A stretch of 61,206 nucleotides of DNA from Clostridia bacterium. Lineage in GTDB: Bacteria; Bacillota; Clostridia; Christensenellales; Aristaeellaceae. Shown one piece after another: positions 9,001-15,531 of this stretch. The stretch covers positions 1 to 61,206 of the forward strand of contig JAFUGS010000081.1 of the NCBI GenBank assembly GCA_017469265.1, given 5' to 3'. Below the pieces are notes generated by a model, which did not search any database, had not been told where the DNA came from, and saw only the letters and a program-made list of their open reading frames with translations. The position numbers and the translations under genes are program-made. Within the stretch, counting starts at the first letter, position 1. Every line of letters begins with the position of its first letter.

Positions 9001-9390
9001 CTCCTCCCGAAGCTCGGACAGGGTCTGCTCCATGCGGGAGACGGCGCCGTACATTTCCCCCAGGTTCCGATAAAAAGTCAGGTCGGCGCTCCGGGCCTGC
9101 AGCGCCTGGTGCAGGGCCATGGCTCGGCCGCCCTCATCCAGGGCCCTCCGGCCGGAGGAGCCAGCGGCTTCCCGGACGAGGGTCTTCAGCTTGGTGGGGC
9201 TGACGACATCCAGGCTCAGCAGGCCGGGCAGCCGCATCCCGGTGAGCAGATCCCGCTCCGCCTGGAGGGTATACTGCTCCGGCACGAAAAGCACCACCGG
9301 GCGGCCGGCGGAACGGCTTTGCGAAATGGCGGAGAACAGCCAGGGCCGAAGGGCGCCGGCCCGCCCGCCCAAAATCCGGATCGGAGCCAT
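6067..9390 (-). CDS. addB: ATP-dependent helicase/nuclease subunit B
   Basis: This is a 1107-residue AddB/RexB-type subunit of the AddAB helicase-nuclease that resects double-strand breaks for recombination. The N-terminal helicase-like fold starts LGGRAGALRPWL and VLFVPEQYTLQAERDL. The C-terminal RecB-type nuclease carries VLDLKSSEKN and GEQLQLMIYL. The four iron-sulphur cysteines are visible: one in ECYAGCPYKHF and three in ACTFCEFSALCP (C-x2-C-x5-C, as in B. subtilis AddB). The frame is open 59 codons further upstream, but GGGAGG before ATG 9390 and the family's usual start place it here. AddA is normally encoded immediately downstream; it is absent, and a small P-loop gene and thrC follow instead. 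Confidence 0.93.
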   Translation of the reverse strand: MAPIRILGGRAGALRPWLFSAISQSRSAGRPVVLFVPEQYTLQAERDLLTGMRLPGLLSLDVVSPTKLKTLVREAAGSSGRRALDEGGRAMALHQALQARSADLTFYRNLGEMYGAVSRMEQTLSELREEGFTPDSLRELAQGSRSGARRAKFHDLSLILETYDRLLQDRFDDPAAAWTDLCARLGASGIWAGVDLYVYGFDTLRPDLRQLMLAAVNCCAEISVLLTMAEEMEPAGRIFRVQRESAAKLSAALEEQGKACSLRFLPTPRDGAEPALAALERSLFAEGSAPFTGDPAPAVSLHAAPHPTGEAFTIVSVLRAWHTEGIPWNRMAIALHSGDASASTLTAVLRMNQIPFFYSRKEPIARHGVSRLLSAALECVSQGLRTEPLLEAACCGFGSLSREEGARLTRYVTLHGIDRNRWRKPFTRGEDAEEMEALRQRLLAPILRLHDALRGARDAAGSVEAVFRFLQEEEVHAQLAARQQRLMTEELFAEAVVDRQVWDALMNLLDQLWALLGGRKATLKEIALLVTGALERSMLSSLPEDEEGVSIGEIGHMLPGRTDALILPGMNDGIMAPGAGGLLSDPERREIEDRTGKAPGMDQARMAMMIRSDYYRTLTLPRKRLWVSFRLRDESGSALLPGEPVAELRRIFPALRQSGGLLEEIPYPETPALAMAGLGDQLRSVADGTRPDLDPEWQAALRTLWRRPDTSAALREMLAPCLGPAEPRHISPETALRLFHGERVSISRLECYAGCPYKHFLRYGLRPVVQDAYTFSAADAGDFFHQALDRYIRAAVREPAWPALPEERVSRIMDAILSRLTEEWAESPLNADALSRWQGDEYLRRVRHAASTLTRFAANSDFEIVGTEIAFGEAEGLPPLVLTLSDGSRVALRGKIDRLDRFDGPDGRYLRVLDLKSSEKNLEPAKMLTGEQLQLMIYLRAALRNEPGARPAGALYFPIQDAEVPAKDPEEAETLRLKELQLRGVVSREEDVLHAMDRDLSPFSLPKVLNQDGSLSKSARWVLEEKTLLALTDAAVRRAAALCEQIRSGVIPASPSVESDRSSACTFCEFSALCPKRKEDERPLPKGITFADAAAEEANNPLRNPEK

Positions 9391-9487
9391 GATGGTTTCC
9401 TCCCTAAAGCCGTCCACGGCAAACAAGGGGACGGACAGCGATATCTGATCAGCACGGACGCGGCGCGAAAGCGCCGCCGGATAAAAA

Positions 9488-9516
9488 ATCTTATCATCTT
9501 CCTTAAAAAATCGCAA
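9488..9516 (-). promoter_or_regulatory. promoter of addB
   Basis: On the minus strand TTGCGA (9511-9516) and TAAGAT (9488-9493) are 17 bases apart. The leader then contains a perfect GC hairpin at 9459-9476, possibly structuring the 5' end of the mRNA. The promoter lies beside the divergent promoter at 9521-9549. Confidence 0.5.
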
Positions 9517-9520
9517 CAGG

Positions 9521-9549
9521 TTGTCAATCCCGCCAAAAAACGATATAAT
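9521..9549 (+). promoter_or_regulatory. promoter of the DUF3048 gene
   Basis: TTGTCA (9521-9526), a 17-base spacer and a perfect TATAAT (9544-9549) lie about 54 bases upstream of the start codon. Confidence 0.75.
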
Positions 9550-9602
9550 GCGGAAAGGTTTTTCCAATATGAAACTTTCTGTAAAAGGGAGAGGGGAGAT
9601 TC

Positions 9603-11969
9603 ATGATGAAGCGACTGATCTGCGCGCTGCTGTGTGTGCTGATGGCGGCGGGATGCCTGCCGGCGCTGGGAGAGGACGCGGCGCAGGCGGCGGACGCCCG
9701 GGTGAGCGCCTTCCTTTCCGCGGAGGCGGAAGGGCAGAAGGATGTCTGGGTAAAGGCGATTCTGCAGGCCGGAGCCAGAGACGTTTCCTGGGAAGGGGAC
9801 ACGGCCAGCTTCATGCTTCGCAGCTTTGATCCGGACGTGAAAACCCTTGGCACCTGGGCGAAGACGACGGATCCCGCTGGCTGGGTGAACCGGGCCTTCG
9901 CGTCGATCCAGGCCTATAACCTGCCGGCCTCCGTCACCTTCGAGGCGGACGGCTCCGTGGCGAAGAAGGCGGAGAACGCCTTTCTGAAAACGGTCAAGGC
10001 GGCCGCGAAGAACGCGAAGGCCGGTTTCACCGGCAAGGATTTCACCGCGGCCCTGACCTATTATCTCTTCCGGGTGCCGGCGACGGGCAAGAAACCCGCG
10101 GCCGCGGAGCTGATGACTGCGGATGCCTCCTTTGCCGCTTTTGTGGAAGCCCGGCCGGAAGTATTCCCCTGCGAAAGCGCCTCGGAGTGGGCGCCGCTCA
10201 TGTATGTGCAGCGGGCCTGGGAATTCACTTCCGCCAAGTCCGGCCCGCACAGCGTCACCCTGAAGTGGGACGCGCTGGACGCGGACACGCTGCTGAGCCG
10301 GGGCTATGATCTGGCCAGCGCCGCGCTGGCCGGCGTGCCGGCGGCGGAGCGGCCCGGGGAGGACAGCCTGCCCTATGTCTGGCGCAGCAACCTGGCCGAG
10401 GCGGCCATCAAGGCGAAAAAGGGGCGGCTGAAGACCCAGAAGCTGGTCTTCGACATCGATGACCTGATCGCGGGAAAGCTGCCGGAAGAGTATGTCAGTT
10501 ACTACGCGAAGTATCGGCCCGCCGCCTGGTTCTCCAAGCTGGTGGACGGATACAGCCAGCTGCCGGCGGAGGCCAGCCAGCCCATGCCGAAGACGGGGGT
10601 GATTTCCTCCGTGAACAAAAAGGGCCGTACCGTGACGGTGAAGGTGCCGTCCAGCGGCCGCTACACCTACGTGATTCTGCGGGACGCGGACACGGGCGTC
10701 ATCCAGTCCGAAGCCTTCGTGGAGCCCGGAAAGAACGTGAACATGAAGGTGGCCGAGGGCGTCTACGTGGTTCAGTACGCCACGGGCACCACCTGGTACG
10801 GCACGGAAGGCGCCTTCGGCCCGCTGGGCACCTATACCGCCAGCGACGAGTTCATCATCGCCAAGAAAAAGTGGGTTCTGACCTCCGAGCAGGAGCAGAC
10901 CGGCATCTCGCTGCACCGGGTGACTCTGGCGGACCTGGGGGCGATCGAGGATAAATCCGTGCATCTGCAGGGCATCCTGGATCCGGACATCAAGCTGAAG
11001 GCCAGCTACGCGGAGAACAACCCCGTGATCGACGGTGTGGATTCCTACACGGGTCTGGCCGCCTCCGGCGAGCCGCTGACGCCGATCGTCATGGTGCTGG
11101 ACAACGCGGAGGAAGCCTATCCCCACTGGGGTGTCCGGGACGCGGACATCCTCTTCCAGGTGCCCAATGCCGGGGCCGGCGCCACGAAGCTGTTGGCGCT
11201 GTTTGCCAACAAGTACCCGGCGCAGGCCGGCCCGGTTCGCTCCGGCCGCAGCTCCATGCTGCCAGCCTCCCTGATGTTCAACGCGGCGTTTGCCTTCGCG
11301 GGACCTCCCGCGGTGAGCGGCGGACAGGTGGACCTGATGGAGATGCTGACCTACTTCCGGATGAGTCAGACCCATCGGGTGTACAACCTGCTGAACAACA
11401 ACGGCTTTGCCGAGCGGGTGCACGGGATCGGCGGCGGCGGACACAATCTGTCCTGCCACATCGGCGAGATTCACGACAACCTGGTGAGTCAGCAGGTGGA
11501 ATTCGAGGAGCGGCCCTTCCTCTTCACCGATGAGCCGAGGACGGAAGGGGCGGACGCCAACATCGTGCGCGTTCTGCACCGGGGCGAGGATCCCAAGGCT
11601 GGTTCCAACTCCGCCAGCCGGGCGGTGTACAAGTACGATCCGGAGCTGAAGGCTTACACCCGGAACAATTCCAGCGGCGTTTACACCGACCGGGATACCG
11701 GGGAAGTGATTCCCTTTGCCAACGTGATCGTTATCCGCACCCGGATGTCCTATGAGAAGAATTATATCTACTTATATAAGCATCTGGTGGGCAGCGGCAG
11801 CGCGGAAATCTTCCAGAACGGGAAGTACGTCCGCGGGGCCTGGGTCCGGAACGACCCGACTTCCCGCCTGATCCTGGTGGACGCGGACGGGCAGGAGCTG
11901 AAGCTGCAGCGCGGGAAAAGCTTCTTCGTGCTGACCAACGACGTGACCGACGTCATCTATTCCGAATAA
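9603..11969 (+). CDS. secreted DUF3048 domain-containing protein
   Basis: This is a 788-residue exported protein. The N-terminal signal runs to about residue 24 (MMKRLICALLCVLMAAGCLPALGE). The AAGC within it is a weak lipobox, so it could be a lipoprotein or a soluble secreted protein. The C-terminal part (from about residue 495) fits DUF3048, the YerB-like family: PIVMVLDNAEEAYPHWGV, DADILFQVPNAGAGATK and AGPVRSGRSS are its hallmark blocks. The preceding roughly 470 residues are not recognised and make this protein longer than ordinary YerB-like members (about 330-350 residues). The family's biochemical role is not well known to me. ATG 9603 and ATG 9606 are both possible starts after GGGAGAGGGGAG. 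Confidence 0.8.
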   Translation: MMKRLICALLCVLMAAGCLPALGEDAAQAADARVSAFLSAEAEGQKDVWVKAILQAGARDVSWEGDTASFMLRSFDPDVKTLGTWAKTTDPAGWVNRAFASIQAYNLPASVTFEADGSVAKKAENAFLKTVKAAAKNAKAGFTGKDFTAALTYYLFRVPATGKKPAAAELMTADASFAAFVEARPEVFPCESASEWAPLMYVQRAWEFTSAKSGPHSVTLKWDALDADTLLSRGYDLASAALAGVPAAERPGEDSLPYVWRSNLAEAAIKAKKGRLKTQKLVFDIDDLIAGKLPEEYVSYYAKYRPAAWFSKLVDGYSQLPAEASQPMPKTGVISSVNKKGRTVTVKVPSSGRYTYVILRDADTGVIQSEAFVEPGKNVNMKVAEGVYVVQYATGTTWYGTEGAFGPLGTYTASDEFIIAKKKWVLTSEQEQTGISLHRVTLADLGAIEDKSVHLQGILDPDIKLKASYAENNPVIDGVDSYTGLAASGEPLTPIVMVLDNAEEAYPHWGVRDADILFQVPNAGAGATKLLALFANKYPAQAGPVRSGRSSMLPASLMFNAAFAFAGPPAVSGGQVDLMEMLTYFRMSQTHRVYNLLNNNGFAERVHGIGGGGHNLSCHIGEIHDNLVSQQVEFEERPFLFTDEPRTEGADANIVRVLHRGEDPKAGSNSASRAVYKYDPELKAYTRNNSSGVYTDRDTGEVIPFANVIVIRTRMSYEKNYIYLYKHLVGSGSAEIFQNGKYVRGAWVRNDPTSRLILVDADGQELKLQRGKSFFVLTNDVTDVIYSE

Positions 11970-11979
11970 GAAAAAAGGC

Positions 11980-12008
11980 TTTTCAAACCGCGGCAAATAT
12001 GGTAAGAT
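11980..12008 (+). promoter_or_regulatory. promoter of the M24 peptidase/efp operon
   Basis: TTTTCA (11980-11985), a 17-base spacer and TAAGAT (12003-12008). Because the -10 box overlaps the ATG at 12007, that ATG cannot be in the transcript. This supports ATG 12049 as the peptidase start. Confidence 0.5.
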
Positions 12009-12048
12009 GTCAAACGGGCTTTTGGCCCGGAAAGGTTTGGTTAAAGAA

Positions 12049-13122
12049 ATGACCGCAAGCGACAGACTGGCGGAGATGCTTCGCCTGAGCCCGAAAACGG
12101 GCGTGGTGATTCATGATCCGTCCAACATTTTCTATCTGACCGAGGGGTACGCAGGGGAGGGCCTGGTATACATCACGGCGGAGCGCCGGGTGATCATCAC
12201 CGACTTCCGCTATGTGGAGGCGGCCGGGAAGGCCGCGCCTGCCTTCGAGGTTGTGGTGACCAGCCATGATCGCCAGCAGACCAAATGCGTGGCGGAGCTC
12301 TGCGCGGCGGACGGGGTGACCGAGCTCCGCTTCGAAAGCAATTATCTGCCGGTGGACGCCTTTGAAAAACTGCGGGCCGCCGTGGGCGAGGAGGTTTCCT
12401 ACGTCCCGCTGAAGCAGGCGCCCCAGACGTTGCGCCAGGTCAAGACCCCGGCGGAGATTGTGACCATGAGGAAGGCCGCCGCCATCACCAGCGAGGCCTT
12501 TGAGGCGGTCCTGGCGAAGATTCATCCCGGCATGACGGAAACGGAGCTTCGGCTGGAGCTGGAAAACACCATGTACCGCCTGGGAGCGGAAGCGCTGGCC
12601 TTCGATACCATCATTGCCAGCGGCGAAAACGGGAGCCTGCCGCACGCGGTGCCGGGTTCCCGGAAGCTGCAGAAGGGCGACATGATTACCATGGACTTCG
12701 GCGCCAAGGTTGGCGGATACTGCAGCGACATGACCCGGACCGTGGCTCTGGGGGAGCCATCCGCGGAGATGCGCAAGGTGTACCAGACGGTGCTCCGGGC
12801 GCAGGCCATGTGCGAAGCGGCGCTGGCCGCCGGGAAGAACTGCTTCGAGATCGACCGGCTGGCCCGGGACTATATTGACAGCCAGGGCTACGCGGGCCGC
12901 TTCGGTCACGGACTGGGCCACTGCGTCGGCATTGATATCCATGAGGATCCCCGGCTGAGCCCCAGCTGCCACGACACGCTGAAGGCCGGCATGGTGATTA
13001 CCGTGGAGCCGGGCGTGTATCTGCCGGGAATCGGCGGCGTGCGGATTGAGAATACCTGCCTGGTAAAGGAAAACGGCTCCGAGCCCCTGACCACCGCCCG
13101 GAAGGAACTGGTGGTCCTGTAA
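12049..13122 (+). CDS. M24-family Xaa-Pro aminopeptidase
   Basis: This 357-residue protein has a creatinase N-terminal domain and a pita-bread metallopeptidase domain. Metal ligands are seen in MDFGAKVGGYCSDMTRT (two Asp), GHGLGHCVGIDIHE (His), TVEPGVYLPG (Glu) and GVRIENT (Glu). It would remove N-terminal residues preceding proline in the cytosol. It lies directly upstream of efp, the arrangement seen for yqhT-efp in Bacillus, and its length matches YqhT/PapA-type proteins. The longer frame from 12007 was rejected because a promoter -10 box overlaps it. No strong RBS is visible at 12049 (AAAGG about 13 bases away), so the exact start is moderately certain. Confidence 0.88.
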   Translation: MTASDRLAEMLRLSPKTGVVIHDPSNIFYLTEGYAGEGLVYITAERRVIITDFRYVEAAGKAAPAFEVVVTSHDRQQTKCVAELCAADGVTELRFESNYLPVDAFEKLRAAVGEEVSYVPLKQAPQTLRQVKTPAEIVTMRKAAAITSEAFEAVLAKIHPGMTETELRLELENTMYRLGAEALAFDTIIASGENGSLPHAVPGSRKLQKGDMITMDFGAKVGGYCSDMTRTVALGEPSAEMRKVYQTVLRAQAMCEAALAAGKNCFEIDRLARDYIDSQGYAGRFGHGLGHCVGIDIHEDPRLSPSCHDTLKAGMVITVEPGVYLPGIGGVRIENTCLVKENGSEPLTTARKELVVL

Positions 13123-13180
13123 TTCGGTTTCCAACGAAATTATATAAGCCTGTTTCAGGACGCGACAAGGAGGAAAAAAC

Positions 13181-13738
13181 ATGATCACAGCTGGAGATTT
13201 CAAGAAGGGCATTACCATCGAGTGGGACGGCGGCGTCTGGAACATCGTTGACTTCCAGCATGTCAAGCCCGGCAAGGGCGCGGCCTTCGTGCGGACCAAG
13301 ATCAAGAATGTCATGACCGGCGCGGTGGTGGAACGCAGCTTCAACCCGACGGACAAAATGCCCCGGGCCATCATCGAGACCAAGGAAATGCAGTACGTCT
13401 ACAACGACGGGGATCTGTACTACTTCATGGATGTAGAAACCTATGAGCAGCTGCCCATGACCCATGACCAGGTGGAGGATGCCATTCCCTTCGTCAAGGA
13501 AGGCACCAACGTGACCATGCGGTTCTTCAAGGGCAAGGCCTTCTCCGTGGAAGCGCCGAACTTCGTGGTGCTGGAAGTAACGGACACCGAGCCCGGCTTC
13601 GCCGGCGACACCGCCTCCAATACCTATAAGCCCGCTACGCTGGAGACCGGCTTCAGCCTGCAGGTGCCGCTGTTCATCAACACGGGAGACATGATTCAGA
13701 TCGACACCCGCACCGGCGAGTACCTGAAGCGGGCCTGA
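13181..13738 (+). CDS. efp: elongation factor P
   Basis: This 185-residue EF-P starts [10 protein letters not shown] and ends in the usual TGEYLKRA. It binds between P and E sites to relieve ribosome stalling at polyproline. The modification loop reads [10 protein letters not shown] with the target lysine at residue 32, the same position as the 5-aminopentanol-modified Lys32 of Bacillus EF-P. A YmfI-like reductase gene, a candidate for the last step of that modification, lies about 600 bases downstream. A textbook AAGGAGG lies seven bases before the ATG. It follows the M24 peptidase by 58 bases and is followed by the CD1247-like gene after 12 bases. Confidence 0.97.
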   Translation: MITAGDFKKGITIEWDGGVWNIVDFQHVKPGKGAAFVRTKIKNVMTGAVVERSFNPTDKMPRAIIETKEMQYVYNDGDLYYFMDVETYEQLPMTHDQVEDAIPFVKEGTNVTMRFFKGKAFSVEAPNFVVLEVTDTEPGFAGDTASNTYKPATLETGFSLQVPLFINTGDMIQIDTRTGEYLKRA

Positions 13739-13750
13739 TCGGAGGCAGAA

Positions 13751-14182
13751 ATGAGCAAGCTGACAGATAAAATCGCCTACCTGCAAGGCCTGGCTGAGGG
13801 CATGAAGCTGAACCAGGAAAAGGACAGCAACCGCCTGATCCTGGGCATCCTGGATGTGCTGGGCGAGATGGGTGACAGCTTTGAAGCCCTGGCGGAATCC
13901 CACGGGGAGCTGAGCAACTACGTGGAGAGCATCGACGAGGATCTGGCGGATCTGGAAGCGGATCTTTTCGATGAGGAGGACGAGACCCTGGCCGAGGGCG
14001 AGGACGAGGATGAGGACGAAGACGAGGATGAGGACGTAGAGGTGGGTGGTTCCCTGGTATACGAGTGCCCCCACTGCCACACCCAGGTGGAGCTGGATCC
14101 GGAGGATCTGGATCTGGAGGAGGATCATCCCTGCCCCGAGTGCGGAAAGGAGCTTTTCCCGGAACTGCCGGAGGAAGTGTAA
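13751..14182 (+). CDS. CD1247-type protein with acidic linker and C-terminal zinc ribbon
   Basis: This 143-residue protein has three parts: an N-terminal helical domain (residues 1-65, KLTDKIAYLQGLAEGM onwards) that matches the CD1247 N-terminal family found across clostridia; a strongly acidic Asp/Glu-rich linker (about 70-97); and a zinc ribbon, YECPHCHTQVEL ... HPCPECGKEL, with four cysteines. The role is unknown. The zinc ribbon and acidic tract suggest interaction with RNA polymerase, nucleic acid or basic proteins, but that is only inference. It shares the efp operon (12-base gap, GGAGG) and ends at a strong terminator. Confidence 0.82.
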   Translation: MSKLTDKIAYLQGLAEGMKLNQEKDSNRLILGILDVLGEMGDSFEALAESHGELSNYVESIDEDLADLEADLFDEEDETLAEGEDEDEDEDEDEDVEVGGSLVYECPHCHTQVELDPEDLDLEEDHPCPECGKELFPELPEEV

Positions 14183-14197
14183 AATGGTTTCATGAAA

Positions 14198-14223
14198 CAG
14201 GCGCCGGACGGCGCCTGTTTTTT
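14198..14223 (+). terminator. terminator of the peptidase-efp-CD1247 operon
   Basis: CAGGCGCC (14198-14205) pairs with GGCGCCTG (14210-14217), with six T residues following. Confidence 0.85.
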
Positions 14224-14227
14224 CCGC

Positions 14228-14256
14228 TTGACGGGACGGTCTGAATCCGATAGAGT
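14228..14256 (+). promoter_or_regulatory. promoter of the YmfI-like reductase gene
   Basis: TTGACG (14228-14233), 17-base spacer, TAGAGT (14251-14256), beginning right after the preceding terminator. Confidence 0.6.
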
Positions 14257-14333
14257 AAAACCGTGAAGCGGGTCCGGGCGGAAGGGGCGCCCGACCGGGA
14301 AAAAGCTGAAAAAATCGAACGGGAGGCGCGTTC

Positions 14334-15050
14334 ATGCGGACGGTGCTGATTACGGGCGGCTCCAGGGGTATCGGCGCGGCAATGGTCCGCAGGTTCGCCG
14401 CCGCTGGAGACAAAGTCTTTTTTACCTATCTGAACGCGGCGCAGGCGGCGGAAGCGATCAGCGGAGAAACCGGTGCGAAGGCGGTCCAGGCGGACGCCCG
14501 CTCCGGGGAGGCGGTCAGGCGGGCGGTGAAAGCCGTGATGGATGAGACAGGGCGGATTGATGTGCTGATCTGCAGCGCGGGGGTCAGCCTGAACCGGATG
14601 CTGGCGGACACGACGGACGAGGAGTACCGCCGGGTGATGGACACCAATCTGTACGGCCCTTTTGCCATGATCCGGGAGGTACTGCCCGGCATGTTCTGGA
14701 ACCGACAGGGGTGCATCCTGACGGTTTCCTCCATCTGGGGACAGACCGGCGCCTCCTGTGAGGCGGTGTATTCCGCTTCCAAGGCGGCGGTCATCGGCCT
14801 GACCCAGGCGGTGGCGAAGGAGGCCGGGACGGCGGGGATCCGGGTAAACTGCATCGCGCCGGGAATGATCGATACGGAGATGAACCGTCACCTTTCCACG
14901 GCGGAAACCGCTGAGATTTGCGCGGAGATTCCGCTGGAACGGATCGGCCTGCCGGAGGAAGTGGCGGAGACCGCTTATTTCCTGGCCAGCGACGCGGCCA
15001 GCTATATTACCGGCCAGGTGATCCCGGTTAACGGCGGCTGGCGGATCTGA
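14334..15050 (+). CDS. ymfI: SDR-family reductase, likely EF-P 5-aminopentanone reductase (YmfI-like)
   Basis: This is a 238-residue classical short-chain dehydrogenase with the nucleotide-binding TGGSRGIGAAM, the catalytic Ser in TVSSIWGQTGASCE, YSASK (Tyr/Lys) and the C-terminal YITGQVIPVNGGW. FabG-type fatty-acid reductases share this fold. The SSIWGxTGASCExxYSASK variant and the position just after efp favour YmfI, which in Bacillus reduces the 5-aminopentanone group on EF-P Lys32. No fatty-acid synthesis gene is nearby. The choice between FabG and YmfI is an inference from motif and neighbourhood. GGGAGG precedes the ATG. Confidence 0.75.
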   Translation: MRTVLITGGSRGIGAAMVRRFAAAGDKVFFTYLNAAQAAEAISGETGAKAVQADARSGEAVRRAVKAVMDETGRIDVLICSAGVSLNRMLADTTDEEYRRVMDTNLYGPFAMIREVLPGMFWNRQGCILTVSSIWGQTGASCEAVYSASKAAVIGLTQAVAKEAGTAGIRVNCIAPGMIDTEMNRHLSTAETAEICAEIPLERIGLPEEVAETAYFLASDAASYITGQVIPVNGGWRI

Positions 15051-15127
15051 TCCCGCGGGGCAGGACTCCCGCGCCCGGGCCGAAGACGAAAATCCGTCCA
15101 CGCGGGAAAATTTCTTTTAAAAGAGGC

Positions 15128-15156
15128 TTGACAGCGGGGCGGAGATTTGATAATAT
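15128..15156 (+). promoter_or_regulatory. tRNA promoter
   Basis: TTGACA (15128-15133), 17-base spacer, TAATAT (15151-15156), about 26 bases before the first tRNA. Confidence 0.75.
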
Positions 15157-15181
15157 ATCTCCCGCAGCCAAGAGCTGCTGT

Positions 15182-15252
15182 TGGGGAATGGTGTAACGGC
15201 AGCACCTACGACTCTGACTCGTATTGTCTAGGTTCGAATCCTAGTTCCCCAG
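15182..15252 (+). tRNA. tRNA-Gln (anticodon CUG)
   Basis: The acceptor strands TGGGGAA and TTCCCCA pair over seven bases, with G as discriminator. The anticodon stem is TACGA/TCGTA with loop CTCTGAC (anticodon CTG). The T arm is CTAGG-TTCGAAT-CCTAG. CCA is not encoded. It is 71 bases long and in tandem with tRNA-Glu. Confidence 0.95.
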
Positions 15253-15266
15253 CTTTTATTTTTTCT

Positions 15267-15339
15267 GGCTCCGTTGTCTAGAGGCCTAGGACGCCGCCCT
15301 CTCAAGGCGGAAACACGGGTTCGAATCCCGTCGGAGCTG
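15267..15339 (+). tRNA. tRNA-Glu (anticodon CUC)
   Basis: The acceptor GGCTCCG pairs with CGGAGCT (first pair G-U), with G as discriminator. The anticodon stem is CCGCC/GGCGG with loop CTCTCAA (anticodon CTC). The T arm is ACGGG-TTCGAAT-CCCGT. CCA is not encoded. The gene is 73 bases long and 14 bases after tRNA-Gln. Confidence 0.94.
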
Positions 15340-15347
15340 CTCAGTTT

Positions 15348-15378
15348 CCTTGCGGAGTTGATCCTGCAGGGTTTTTTT
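15348..15378 (+). terminator. terminator of the tRNA pair
   Basis: CCTTGC (15348-15353) pairs with GCAGGG (15366-15371), including one G-U, and is followed by seven T residues. Confidence 0.65.
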
Positions 15379-15452
15379 ATTGCCTTCAGGCAGTGAAGGA
15401 CAGCCCGGATCCGTCGCGCGGCAGGACGGAATTCACAGAGCGTTTACAAACC

Positions 15453-15485
15453 CGCCTTGTCTGAGGCGCTTTTTTGGACTATAAT
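15453..15485 (+). promoter_or_regulatory. promoter of the foldase gene overlapping a terminator hairpin
   Basis: CGCCTT (15453-15458) pairs with GAGGCG (15463-15468) around GTCT and is followed by a T run, a small intrinsic terminator. The same bases hold a -35 box TTGTCT (15457-15462), which lies 17 bases from a perfect TATAAT (15480-15485). Confidence 0.6.
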
Positions 15486-15531
15486 GACAAACAGGCTGAA
15501 GCAATGGAATCAGCACCGAAAGGAGATGGCC

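Noticed and set aside
9216-11579. Minus-strand open frame of 787 codons
   Set aside because: It crosses the DUF3048 gene and the start of addB. The composition (His, Gly, Gln and Arg rich) is that of a GC-driven antisense shadow, and both real genes have signals and motifs.
12007-12048. ATG 12007 as start of the M24 peptidase
   Set aside because: A TTTTCA-N17-TAAGAT promoter places its -10 box over this ATG, so it would not be transcribed.
13970-14045. GAG/GAC-rich simple repeat
   Set aside because: It encodes the acidic linker of the CD1247-type protein and is low-complexity coding sequence, not a separate repeat element.
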